A stretch of DNA of 64,000 nucleotides from Pelagibacteraceae bacterium AG-430-F16. GTDB lineage: Bacteria > Pseudomonadota > Alphaproteobacteria > Pelagibacterales > Pelagibacteraceae. Where the stretch lies: assembly GCA_003213015.1 (NCBI GenBank), contig QCOG01000001.1, positions 305,960-369,959 on the forward strand. The letters run 5' to 3'. Shown here in pieces: positions 40,006 through 50,021 of the stretch (within the stretch, counting starts at the first letter, position 1; each line of letters begins with the position of its first letter). The position numbers and the translations under genes were made by a program. Under the pieces are notes generated by a model. It ran no database searches. It was not told where the DNA came from and was given only the letters and a program-made list of their open reading frames with translations.

Positions 40006-41429
40006 TTAAAATAGTTTCTTAATCTTTCGATTGTTTTTGAGTAAATTTTTACATTATATTTATTATTTAAGTATAAATCATATGTTGAAAAAACATCACT
40101 TTTTAATTTTTCATGAGTTTTATTGTAATAATTATCAAAATCTTTTTTTTTATTATCAATATTTTGTGTTTTAATTTTATTTATTTTGGTTAAGTATATC
40201 TTTCCTTTTTCATCTGAGGCTAGCAGGAAACTCTTTTCTGGGAGAGAGTACATGTATTCAACTGAGTTGATTTCAAAAAAATTATTATCTTTTACTGAAT
40301 TTAACTGAATACTTTTAAATAAGGATTTATCACTACTTACATTTTCAAAGTCAGTGTCTGAAAATTTATTGGCATTTATTTTATCAAAGATTTTTTTGTT
40401 AAAATCAAATTTTTCTTTCTCGACAAGTGTTGTTAAAATAAAGTTTTTAAAATTTTTATCTGTGACCTTTGGAATTTTGTTTTCAATATTTTTGACCTGA
40501 AATATTAGAATAAAATCATTTTTATCTATAATTTGAATACCATTATCAAATCTATTATCAAAGACTTCTTTAAAAGGATCATCATTACTTGTAAGTGTAT
40601 AATTTGTTTTTTTTTCGATATTAATATTTTCATAACTATTCAAAAGACTTTTAAGATCCGAAAAATTTGAGATATTGTTTTCAATATCATCTATTTCTGA
40701 GAAAAATGTTTCGTTATATTCTTCTATACCAATTAAATTTTTTGGAGTTATTTTGATATAATCAAAATCTATAAAATCTCTCTTTAAATTTTCATTATTA
40801 TCTTTAATATAATTTTCAATCTCTATTTCAGTGAATTGATTCTTTTTTTTATAAAAATTCTCTAGATTAATAAACCTTAAATCAATTTTACTATTTTCGT
40901 ATTTATAATATTTTTTTACGATAAATTCTGGAACGTTAATACCTCCATTTAAAAGGAAAAAAAGTTTGTTTTCTAATTTTCTATTTTTTAATTTTTTTTC
41001 AAAATCTGAAGCATTAATGTTATTTTCAATTAAAAACTTTTCATATTTAACTCTATCAAATTTAGAATTTTGATCTAAAAAATTTTTATTTTTTTTGATA
41101 ATTTTAACTAGTTGCTCATCTGAAATTAATAAATCATAATAATCAATTTCCAATTCAATAAATTTTTTAGCAAGTAAATCACTTAATATTTCTTCTAAAA
41201 TATTTTGATCTAAATTATTTCTTATTACTTCAGGACTAATACCCAAAGAACTTATATGGTTTGTAAAATTTTTAGTTGAAACGTTGTAATTGTTTATTTT
41301 AGCAACGTTATTAGTGTCCTTATTTTGAAAAACACTACCCATCCCAAAGAATACAAATGGCAAGGCAATAATAAATACCACAACTGCTCCAAGTTTACTT
41401 TTTGAGAAATTTTTTAACTTATTTAACAT
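40002..41429 (-). CDS. PpiD-like membrane-anchored periplasmic chaperone without a recognisable PPIase domain
   Basis: 475 aa with one N-terminal transmembrane helix (about 13-32, LGAVVVFIIALPFVFFGMG), then a SurA/PpiD-type N-terminal chaperone domain (about 35-170). The rest is very rich in Lys/Asn/Asp/Glu. I cannot find a parvulin active-site pattern, and the protein is shorter than typical PpiD (about 620 aa). Position upstream of trpE matches alphaproteobacterial ppiD. It probably helps folding of exported proteins at the inner membrane. Function is inferred from architecture and synteny. Confidence 0.78.
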   Translation of the reverse strand: MLNKLKNFSKSKLGAVVVFIIALPFVFFGMGSVFQNKDTNNVAKINNYNVSTKNFTNHISSLGISPEVIRNNLDQNILEEILSDLLAKKFIELEIDYYDLLISDEQLVKIIKKNKNFLDQNSKFDRVKYEKFLIENNINASDFEKKLKNRKLENKLFFLLNGGINVPEFIVKKYYKYENSKIDLRFINLENFYKKKNQFTEIEIENYIKDNNENLKRDFIDFDYIKITPKNLIGIEEYNETFFSEIDDIENNISNFSDLKSLLNSYENINIEKKTNYTLTSNDDPFKEVFDNRFDNGIQIIDKNDFILIFQVKNIENKIPKVTDKNFKNFILTTLVEKEKFDFNKKIFDKINANKFSDTDFENVSSDKSLFKSIQLNSVKDNNFFEINSVEYMYSLPEKSFLLASDEKGKIYLTKINKIKTQNIDNKKKDFDNYYNKTHEKLKSDVFSTYDLYLNNKYNVKIYSKTIERLRNYFK

Positions 41430-41485
41430 TATATATGATAATTTATTGATCTATAAAAACAAATCTATAGATTAAAAAAAGAACT
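41430..41485. promoter_or_regulatory. Divergent promoter region with inverted repeat (ppiD-like/trp and tpiA)
   Basis: This 56-base gap separates the minus-strand ppiD-trpEGDC genes from tpiA-secG. It contains ATCTATA (41449-41455) and TATAGAT (41466-41472), an inverted repeat with a 10-base spacer. The right arm is part of a perfect 10-base palindrome, ATCTATAGAT (41463-41472). It could be an operator shared by both directions. No regulator is known. Confidence 0.4.
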
Positions 41486-42226
41486 ATGACAAATAAAATT
41501 ATGTATTTCATAGCTAATTGGAAAATGTATGGAAACTTAAAATCATTAAATACATTGAATAAAGTTATTAGATTTTCAAAATCTAAAGAAATTAAGAAAG
41601 GAAGATTAATTTATTGTCCCCCAAATACTTTAATTTCTTCTTTTTTAAAGAAATTTGAAAATTGCTTAATAGATATTGGAGGTCAGAATTGCCATGAAAG
41701 TCAAGATTATGGATCACATACAGGTTTTGTAAATTCAAAAATGCTTAAAAGCTCTGGTGCCAATTATGTTATTTTAGGTCATTCTGAAAATAGACAAAAA
41801 GGTGAAACAGACAAACTTATTAATCTCAAAATTAAAAGTGCTATTAAGGCAAAATTAAAAGTTATTTTTTGTATTGGTGAAACTTTGGCTGAGAAAAAGA
41901 GAAATAAAACAAAGTCAATTTTATCAAAACAAATTAAACTTGGTTTAAAAAAGATTAACAAAAAGTCAAATATATTTGTTGCTTATGAGCCTGTTTGGTC
42001 AATTGGTACTGGAAAAATTCCTAAAATTGACGAACTTGAACAAACAGTTGAATTCATTAAAAAGAAATTTAAAGGAAAATTACCGAAGATTTTATACGGT
42101 GGGTCTGTAAATCCTAAAAATATAAGAAATTTAAAAAAAATAACTAACCTTGATGGTTTTTTAATTGGTGGAGCTTCCCAAAACTATAAAAAATTTATTG
42201 ATATAGTAAAAAAAACGTATAATTAG
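41486..42226 (+). CDS. tpiA: Triosephosphate isomerase
   Basis: Interconverts dihydroxyacetone phosphate and glyceraldehyde 3-phosphate (246 aa). The TIM-barrel motifs are NWKMYGN, the catalytic His in LGHSENR, the catalytic Glu in AYEPVWSIGTG and the phosphate loop YGGSVNPKN. An in-frame ATG six codons in (MYFIANWKM) is an alternative start. It heads tpiA-secG. Confidence 0.97.
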   Translation: MTNKIMYFIANWKMYGNLKSLNTLNKVIRFSKSKEIKKGRLIYCPPNTLISSFLKKFENCLIDIGGQNCHESQDYGSHTGFVNSKMLKSSGANYVILGHSENRQKGETDKLINLKIKSAIKAKLKVIFCIGETLAEKKRNKTKSILSKQIKLGLKKINKKSNIFVAYEPVWSIGTGKIPKIDELEQTVEFIKKKFKGKLPKILYGGSVNPKNIRNLKKITNLDGFLIGGASQNYKKFIDIVKKTYN

Positions 42227-42231
42227 TCCCC

Positions 42232-42537
42232 ATGGAAAATATTTTGCTAACGATAAACATTGTGCTTGCTATTATTTTAGTAATTCTCGTTTTATTTCAA
42301 AAATCAGAGGGTGGCGCATTAGGAATTGGTGTGTCACAAGAAAGTTATATGTTTTCAAAAACTGCAGGCAATTTTTTGACTAAAAGTACAGCTATTGTAG
42401 CAACATTATTTATAATTTGTAGTTTAGGTCTGACTATTTTATCGAATCAAAAATTAAGTCCTGAAAAATCATTAATTGATACAGTGGACGAAAATTCAGA
42501 TAAAGACGCTCCAAAAATACCAGATAACAATAATTAA
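42232..42537 (+). CDS. secG: Preprotein translocase subunit SecG
   Basis: A small membrane subunit of the SecYEG channel (101 aa). Two hydrophobic helices (about 3-20 and 50-70) flank the conserved FQKSEGGALGIG. An acidic tail of about 25 residues follows. It lies after tpiA, as is standard in alphaproteobacteria. Confidence 0.92.
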   Translation: MENILLTINIVLAIILVILVLFQKSEGGALGIGVSQESYMFSKTAGNFLTKSTAIVATLFIICSLGLTILSNQKLSPEKSLIDTVDENSDKDAPKIPDNNN

Positions 42538-42568
42538 TTCTTTTATTTTCTCAAAAAAAAGCTTATAA

Positions 42569-44193
<1,625 letters not shown>

Positions 44194-44194
<1 letters not shown>

Positions 44195-45018
44195 TGAAAA
44201 ATATCACAGTTAACTGCAATGGAATTCAAATTTCAAATAGAGACAAAATATGTTTAATTGCAGGTCCTTGTCAACTTGAGACTGAGCAACATGCTCTTGA
44301 TATGGCAGGAAAAATATCAGAAATTTCTAAAAAATATAATATAGGTTTTATTTACAAAACATCTTTTGATAAAGCCAACAGAACTAGTCTTAAAAGCAAA
44401 AGAGGAGCAGGTCTAGAAAAATCTTTACCAATATTTGATAAAATTAAAAAACAATTGAATGTTCCAATTCTAACCGACATTCACAATGCAGAACAATGTT
44501 CTATTGTTGCAAATCATGTAGATGTTCTGCAAATTCCAGCATTTTTATGTAGACAAACTGATTTGCTGGTTGCTGCTGCCAAAACAAATAAGATTATCAA
44601 TGTTAAAAAAGGTCAATTTCTTGCTCCATGGGATATGTCAAATGTAGTAAAAAAAATATCTGACACGGGAAATAGCAATATCTTAATAACGGAAAGAGGA
44701 GCGAGCTTTGGTTATAACACATTAGTGTCTGATATGAGATCAATACCAATAATGGCCCAAACGGGGTATCCTATAGTTTTCGATGCAACTCATTCAGTCC
44801 AACAACCGGGAGGAATGGGTGATAAAAGTGGGGGTGAAAGAAAATTTGTTTCACATTTATCCAGGGCGGCAGTCGCTGTTGGAATAGCTGCAGTTTTTAT
44901 TGAAACGCATCAAGATCCAGATAATGCTCCCTCTGATGGTCCAAATATGGTTCCATTGAGTGAAATAGACAGTTTGGTAAACAAATTGCTTGAGATTGAT
45001 AAACTAATTAAAAACTAA
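44194..45018 (+). CDS. kdsA: 3-deoxy-D-manno-octulosonate 8-phosphate synthase
   Basis: Condenses phosphoenolpyruvate and arabinose 5-phosphate to KDO8P for the lipopolysaccharide inner core (274 aa). LIAGPCQLE places a cysteine (Cys26) where the metal-dependent class has its ligand; E. coli-type enzymes have Asn. [19 protein letters not shown] and [12 protein letters not shown] are family motifs. It lies between pyrG and eno, and complements the lpx genes in this window. Confidence 0.96.
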
Positions 45019-45029
45019 ATTATTATTAA

Positions 45030-46286
45030 ATGTCAAAAATTACAAAAGTAGTTTCAAGGCAAATATTTGATAGTAGAGGCATGCCGACAATCGAAACAGA
45101 AATATTTTGTGGAAATGTTTCATCGACAGCTATTTGTCCTTCAGGCGCATCGACTGGTTCATATGAGGCATTTGAAAAAAGAGATATCACAAATAAGAAG
45201 TATTTAGGAAAAAGTGTATTTTCTGCTGTCTCAAATGTTAATAAAATAATCTCAAAAAAAATTCTAAATAAAAACGTTCATAATCAAGAATTGATTGACT
45301 CAATTCTTATAAGATTAGATGGAACAAAGCAAAAAAATAAATTAGGTGCAAATGCAATTTTGTCTGCATCTATTGCAGTTAAGAAATTATCAGCAAAGTT
45401 AAAAAAAATACCATTGTATAAGAACTTTTTAATAAAAAAAAATTTTAAATTACCTTTTCCTCTTATGAACATTATCAATGGGGGCGTACATGCCAATAAT
45501 GGTTTAAAAATTCAAGAATTTATGATTAGACCGGATAAAGCCAAGACTTTTAGCGAGGCAATGAATATTTGTTTTTTGGTAATACAAAGTTTGAAAAAAT
45601 TACTTATCAGCAAAAATTTATCTACATCTGTTGGAGATGAAGGTGGTTTCGCTCCAATGATTTCAAAAAATGAGGAGGCATTAAAATTAATCTCAAACGC
45701 TATTAAAAAAGCAGGTTTTATTAATGGAAAAGATGTATCAATATGTCTAGACGTTGCCGCAAACGAACTTTTTAAAAATAACAAATATGCAATAGACTCA
45801 AAAAGATATATCTCATACAAAGATACAATATCTTTCTACTCAAAAATAATTAAAAGGTTTAAAATAAAATCTATCGAAGATCCTTTTGCAGAAAACGATT
45901 GGAAATCATGGTCAGACTTACACAGAAAAGAAAAAAAAATACAGATCGTAGGTGATGATCTTTATGTAACTAATCTTCAAAGATTAAAAAAGGGTTTTTT
46001 ATATCAATCATCGAATTCTATTTTAATTAAGTTAAATCAAATAGGTACAGTTTCTGAAACCTTAGATGTTATAAGATTTGCTCAAAATATAGGTTATTCA
46101 ACTATCATTTCTCATAGATCAGGCGACTCAGAAGATACATTTATATCTGATTTAGCAGTTGGAACTAATTCAAATCAAATAAAAACTGGCTCATTATGTA
46201 GATCAGAAAGGGTTGCAAAATTTAATCAGTTATTGAGAATAGAAGCAGATCTTATAAAAAACAAAAATATGGCTAAAATGAAATGA
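45030..46286 (+). CDS. eno: Enolase
   Basis: Converts 2-phosphoglycerate to phosphoenolpyruvate (418 aa). The motifs RQIFDSRGMPTIE, PSGASTGSYEAFEKRD, GDEGGFAP, IEDPFAEND, GDDLYVTN and SHRSGDSED are conserved, including the metal ligands. The C-terminus is slightly shorter than in E. coli. It overlaps ftsB by four bases (ATGA). Confidence 0.98.
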   Translation: MSKITKVVSRQIFDSRGMPTIETEIFCGNVSSTAICPSGASTGSYEAFEKRDITNKKYLGKSVFSAVSNVNKIISKKILNKNVHNQELIDSILIRLDGTKQKNKLGANAILSASIAVKKLSAKLKKIPLYKNFLIKKNFKLPFPLMNIINGGVHANNGLKIQEFMIRPDKAKTFSEAMNICFLVIQSLKKLLISKNLSTSVGDEGGFAPMISKNEEALKLISNAIKKAGFINGKDVSICLDVAANELFKNNKYAIDSKRYISYKDTISFYSKIIKRFKIKSIEDPFAENDWKSWSDLHRKEKKIQIVGDDLYVTNLQRLKKGFLYQSSNSILIKLNQIGTVSETLDVIRFAQNIGYSTIISHRSGDSEDTFISDLAVGTNSNQIKTGSLCRSERVAKFNQLLRIEADLIKNKNMAKMK

Positions 46287-46579
46287 TAAATGTTATAAAA
46301 AAAAATATTATATTCATACTTCCAATAATACTTATAATTTATTTTTCTTTAAATTTACTTGGGGGCAATAGGGGTCTATTTTCGTATCTAGATAAGAAAG
46401 ATCAATTTGAAAATCTTCTAGAGAAAAAGCTGTTTTTAACAAATGAAATATCAAAAGTGAAAAAAATTAATAGTCTTGTTAATGAGAATTTAGACAAAGA
46501 TTATCTTGAAATTTTAATAAGAGACAAATTTGTTGTTGGAAAAAAGGGTGAGAATACCTATATTATTGAAAATGAATAA
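46283..46579 (+). CDS. ftsB: FtsB/DivIC-family septum formation initiator
   Basis: A small bitopic cell-division protein (98 aa). One transmembrane helix is at about 8-26. A short coiled coil follows (about 38-65), then the conserved C-terminal pattern [20 protein letters not shown]. Its place directly after eno is typical. It overlaps lipA by 8 bases (ATGAATAA). In many alphaproteobacteria pyruvate dehydrogenase genes come next; here they do not. Confidence 0.85.
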   Translation: MINVIKKNIIFILPIILIIYFSLNLLGGNRGLFSYLDKKDQFENLLEKKLFLTNEISKVKKINSLVNENLDKDYLEILIRDKFVVGKKGENTYIIENE

Positions 46580-47522
46580 AGTTAGACATCCAGAAAAACA
46601 AAAAAATCGAATTAATCCAATTAAAAAAAAACCAGCTTGGATAAAATCAAAACTTTTAAACAGTAAAGAATTTTTTCTTACAAAAAGTATTATCAACCAA
46701 CAAAAATTAGTTACAGTTTGTGAGGAAGCAAATTGCCCGAACATTACTGAATGTTGGAGCAAAAGACACGCGACTTTTATGATTATGGGGGACACTTGCA
46801 CAAGAGCTTGTGCATTTTGTGATGTTAAAACTGGAAGACCAGAAAAATTGGACCCTTTTGAACCAAAAAAAATTGCCCTGGCGGTGAAAAGATTAAACTT
46901 GCGTCATGTAGTAATTACCTCTGTTGATAGAGACGATCTTAAAGATGGTGGTTCAAATCACTTTTATGAAACTATCAAGTCCACAAGAGAAGCTAATCCA
47001 GAAACAACAATTGAAGTTTTAACCCCTGACTTCTTAAGAAAAGGTGATGCTTACAAAAGAGTTTTGGATGCAATGCCAGATGTGTTTAATCATAACATAG
47101 AAACTGTTCCAAGTTTATACTTAAAGGTAAGACCTGGATCTAGATATTTTTCATCGCTTGAGTTATTAAAAAACGCTAAACAAATAAATCAGGAAATTTT
47201 TACTAAGTCTGGAATAATGGTCGGTATGGGTGAAACAAAGGATGAAATTCTACAAGTAATGGACGATTTAAGATCTGCCAATGTTGATTTCTTAACAATC
47301 GGACAGTATTTACAACCATCTATTAGGCACTTTCCACTTCAACGATACTATGATCCTAATGAATTTAAAGATTTAGAAATTGTTGCTAAAGCAAAAGGTT
47401 TTCTATTAGTATCTTCGTCTCCACTAACAAGATCATCGTATCATGCAGATGAAGACTTTGCTAAACTGAAAAAAAATAGAATAACTTCTAATGCCAAAAG
47501 CATCGATAAAGAGAAACATTAA
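46572..47522 (+). CDS. lipA: Lipoyl synthase
   Basis: A radical SAM enzyme inserting two sulfurs into octanoylated carrier proteins (316 aa). The auxiliary 4Fe-4S ligands are Cys50, 55 and 61 ([12 protein letters not shown]). The SAM-cluster ligands are Cys76, 80 and 83 (CTRACAFC). The C-terminal RSSYHAD supplies the serine ligand. I chose the ATG at 46572 (MNKVRHPEK), since the in-frame ATG at 46530 lies deep in ftsB and adds 14 non-conserved residues. Confidence 0.97.
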   Translation: MNKVRHPEKQKNRINPIKKKPAWIKSKLLNSKEFFLTKSIINQQKLVTVCEEANCPNITECWSKRHATFMIMGDTCTRACAFCDVKTGRPEKLDPFEPKKIALAVKRLNLRHVVITSVDRDDLKDGGSNHFYETIKSTREANPETTIEVLTPDFLRKGDAYKRVLDAMPDVFNHNIETVPSLYLKVRPGSRYFSSLELLKNAKQINQEIFTKSGIMVGMGETKDEILQVMDDLRSANVDFLTIGQYLQPSIRHFPLQRYYDPNEFKDLEIVAKAKGFLLVSSSPLTRSSYHADEDFAKLKKNRITSNAKSIDKEKH

Positions 47523-47940
47523 TTGTTCCAAAAAAGATTTAATCGGCCTTGTCCTTAATATCGAAGAATACCCAAAATTTATTCCATATTGTTTAAATGC
47601 TCACATATATAAAGATGAGTCTCAGGGTAATTTTCAATACATCGAGGCTGACTTAACAATCGGAAAAGGTCCTTTTAAAGACACATATAAAAGTGATGTT
47701 AAATTTGATAAAAAGGAGAGTATTATTTACGTAAAAAATATTGAAGGACCTTTAAAATATTTGGAAAATAAATGGAAATTTGACCAAAAAGAGAATTTTA
47801 CTGAGGTAACTTTTGATCTGGATTTTGAATTAAAAAATAAATTCTTAAATATTTTTATGAATAAATCATTTAAATACGGTCTTGATAAAATTGCTGACGC
47901 GTTTCAGAATAGGGCAGAGAAGTTATTTAATAAGGTTTAG
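47491..47940 (+). CDS. COQ10/RatA-family START-like lipid-binding protein
   Basis: 149 aa with a SRPBCC/START fold. The N-terminus [20 protein letters not shown] and [10 protein letters not shown] match the family that includes ubiquinone-binding COQ10 and RatA. The start lies 32 bases inside lipA, but the match at the first residue supports it. The alphaproteobacterial position after lipA favours a role in ubiquinone handling for the respiratory chain (inference). The 3' end overlaps the convergent pncC gene by 18 bases. Confidence 0.85.
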   Translation: MPKASIKRNINCSKKDLIGLVLNIEEYPKFIPYCLNAHIYKDESQGNFQYIEADLTIGKGPFKDTYKSDVKFDKKESIIYVKNIEGPLKYLENKWKFDQKENFTEVTFDLDFELKNKFLNIFMNKSFKYGLDKIADAFQNRAEKLFNKV

Positions 47941-48393
47941 TAAATTATCTACAACTGCTTTTGCACTTGCTTTTTGAACAGACTCTCTTGTTTTATTCGA
48001 AAATAAATACTTATAAACATTATTTTTATCTTTATAATTAATTCCAATAAAGACTAATCCCACTGGTTTTAACTTAGAGCCACCCTTTGGTCCAGCTATT
48101 CCGGTAATTGATACATTTATTTGACTTTTGCTTATTTTTGCTAAATTTTTTACCATACTAAGGCAACATTCCTCGCTTACGGCACCAAACTTATTAATTA
48201 TTTTTTTTGGAACTCTAAGAATTGAACTTTTTGAATCATTTGAATAAGTGACAACACTTAAATTAAATACTTTCGAGGCTCCATTTATTGAGGTTATGGA
48301 TCGTGCAAGCAATCCACCAGTGCAAGACTCTGCAAAACTTATCTTTAATTTTTTTTTTTTTAATTTCTTAATTAATTTACTAAATTTGACCAT
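47923..48393 (-). CDS. pncC: Nicotinamide-nucleotide amidohydrolase (CinA C-terminal domain)
   Basis: Deamidates NMN in pyridine nucleotide recycling (156 aa, the stand-alone CinA C-terminal domain). AESCTGGLLA (with the catalytic Ser/Thr region) and GIAGPKGGSKLKPVGLVFIGI (landmark GIAGPKGG) are present. Codons 11-15 contain a run of 13 A (plus-strand T, 48349-48361), a possible slippage site. It overlaps pgpA by 14 bases at its start and the COQ10-like gene at its end. Confidence 0.9.
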   Translation of the reverse strand: MVKFSKLIKKLKKKKLKISFAESCTGGLLARSITSINGASKVFNLSVVTYSNDSKSSILRVPKKIINKFGAVSEECCLSMVKNLAKISKSQINVSITGIAGPKGGSKLKPVGLVFIGINYKDKNNVYKYLFSNKTRESVQKASAKAVVDNLLNLIK

Positions 48394-48880
48394 AAAAAAT
48401 TATACAAACATACAATACTATTAGTGTGAAAAGACCCGCTATAAGATCGTCCAAGATAACACCAAAACCATTTTTCATATTCTTATCCACATAATTAATT
48501 GGATATGGTTTTAAAATGTCAAAAAAACGAAAACCAATGAATGATAAAAAAACAATAATGAAAAAAAAGGTATTCGATACTGATCCTTCGAAAAAAATCA
48601 TATAAAAAAAGAGAATTGGTATAGATTGACCCAAAAATTCATCAATCACAATTTCTTTTGCGTCTATTTCTGAAAATTCACCTTTTAAACTATTTATCGT
48701 CCAAACTGAGTAAATAAATAAAAAAAAATTAAGAAGTATTAAAAAAAAGTAACTTAATTTAATTGAATAAAAAAAACAATATATTGAAGCTGTTACAAAA
48801 GAAGCAAAAGTTCCAGGAAAATATTTTATCAGGCCAACACCAAACATTGTTACAATAAGTTTTCCAATTTTTTTATTCAT
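48380..48880 (-). CDS. pgpA: Phosphatidylglycerophosphatase A
   Basis: A membrane phosphatase making phosphatidylglycerol (166 aa). The family motifs are KYFPGTFASFVTA, the acidic VIDEFLGQ and the late DDLIAGLFTLIV, with about four hydrophobic segments. It is in the minus-strand operon ispDF-pgpA-pncC and overlaps ispDF by 8 bases (ATGAATAA). It complements cdsA in phospholipid synthesis. Confidence 0.92.
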   Translation of the reverse strand: MNKKIGKLIVTMFGVGLIKYFPGTFASFVTASIYCFFYSIKLSYFFLILLNFFLFIYSVWTINSLKGEFSEIDAKEIVIDEFLGQSIPILFFYMIFFEGSVSNTFFFIIVFLSFIGFRFFDILKPYPINYVDKNMKNGFGVILDDLIAGLFTLIVLYVCIIFYGQI

Positions 48881-49988
48881 ATTTATAAACTGAAGATATT
48901 ACTTCACAAGCAATAGCTTTTTCCTTTCCTATCACACCTAGTTTTTCTGCAGTTTTACCTTTAATATTGATTTGATCCTTTTTTATTTTACATAATTTAG
49001 ATATCATCAAAATCATTCTTTTTTTATATTTACTAATTTTTGGGGCCTGAGTTATTATATTTATATCTAAATTATTAATGAAAAATTCGTTTTTTTTTAT
49101 TTCTTTAATAACTTTGCTTAACAAAATTGTCGATCTTATATTTTTAAATTTCATATCTTGATCTGAAAATTTTTGACCTATATCACCTTTTCGACAGGCA
49201 CCAAGAATTGAGTCTGTAACTGCGTGGAGAACAGGATCTCCATCAGAATGACCTAAGGTTCCAAATTTTGAATTTATTTTGAGCCCCCCCAGATATAATT
49301 TTTTATTTTTAACTAGTCTATGAACATCAAAACCTATTCCAAAATAATATTTTAAATTTTGTTTAATATCACTTTTTGTTGTAATCTTGATATTTTTTTC
49401 TTCGCCATTTATCAGTTTTATCTTATTTGAGTTGTCAACAAATAAAGAAGCGTCATCGGTAGTTTTGGAATTTATTTTATTTTGAAGTTTAAATATTTTT
49501 TTAAAAACAAAAGCTTGCGGTGTTTGTGATAAAAAAACTTTATCACGATCTAAATTTAAGATTTTTTTATTTTTTATTGTTTTAATAGAACTTGTGGTTT
49601 TTAAAACTGGAATAACACCATCGAATTTTTTTAGATTTTTTAAGAGTTTATTTACTAATTTTACTGAAAAGTTTGGTCTTGCAGCATCATGTATCATCAC
49701 ATTTTTGGGGTTAAATTTGGATAGATATTTTAAAGATAACCTCGAAGAATCAGCCCTTGAATTTCCTCCTTCAATAAAGAGAACTTTTTTATTATTCAAT
49801 TTTTTTATGTATTTTTTATGACTTTTATTAAATGCAACAACGATTTTTGAGAATTTTTTTGATAGAATTGCCTTATTTATAGAATGATTAATTAGTATAT
49901 CACCCTTATATTTTATGTATGGTTTTGGTATTTTGGAAATAAATCTATTACTTTTTCCTGCAGCTAATATTATAAAACAATTACTCAT
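48873..49988 (-). CDS. ispDF: Bifunctional IspD/IspF isoprenoid enzyme
   Basis: A fusion of 2-C-methyl-D-erythritol 4-phosphate cytidylyltransferase (about 1-210) and the 2,4-cyclodiphosphate synthase (about 215-371), the third and fifth MEP pathway steps (371 aa). IspD shows ILAAGKSNRF and IHDAARPN. IspF shows the zinc motif GFDVHRL, LGHSDGDPVLHAVTDSILGA and GDIG. The fusion is typical of alphaproteobacteria. A C7 run at 49284-49290 (plus strand) falls in LGGLK. Its start faces ntrY across only 33 bases. Confidence 0.96.
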   Translation of the reverse strand: MSNCFIILAAGKSNRFISKIPKPYIKYKGDILINHSINKAILSKKFSKIVVAFNKSHKKYIKKLNNKKVLFIEGGNSRADSSRLSLKYLSKFNPKNVMIHDAARPNFSVKLVNKLLKNLKKFDGVIPVLKTTSSIKTIKNKKILNLDRDKVFLSQTPQAFVFKKIFKLQNKINSKTTDDASLFVDNSNKIKLINGEEKNIKITTKSDIKQNLKYYFGIGFDVHRLVKNKKLYLGGLKINSKFGTLGHSDGDPVLHAVTDSILGACRKGDIGQKFSDQDMKFKNIRSTILLSKVIKEIKKNEFFINNLDINIITQAPKISKYKKRMILMISKLCKIKKDQINIKGKTAEKLGVIGKEKAIACEVISSVYKYE

Positions 49989-50021
49989 ATATTATGATGA
50001 ATTTAAAAGTACTACATTATT
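49989..50021. promoter_or_regulatory. 33-base divergent gap between ispDF and ntrY
   Basis: Both genes must be transcribed outward from here or from promoters inside the opposing coding sequence. The gap is almost all A and T. I see no convincing -35/-10 pair or ribosome binding site. Any two promoters would have to overlap each other and the coding ends. Confidence 0.3.

Noticed and set aside
45512..45820. 102-codon open frame antisense to eno
   Set aside because: It lies fully inside the conserved enolase gene, has no ribosome site, and its peptide shows no family signature. AT-rich coding DNA often gives such shadows.
49284..49290. C7 run in ispDF as a phase-variation tract
   Set aside because: Seven bases is short for contingency switching, and isoprenoid synthesis is essential, so on/off switching is unlikely.
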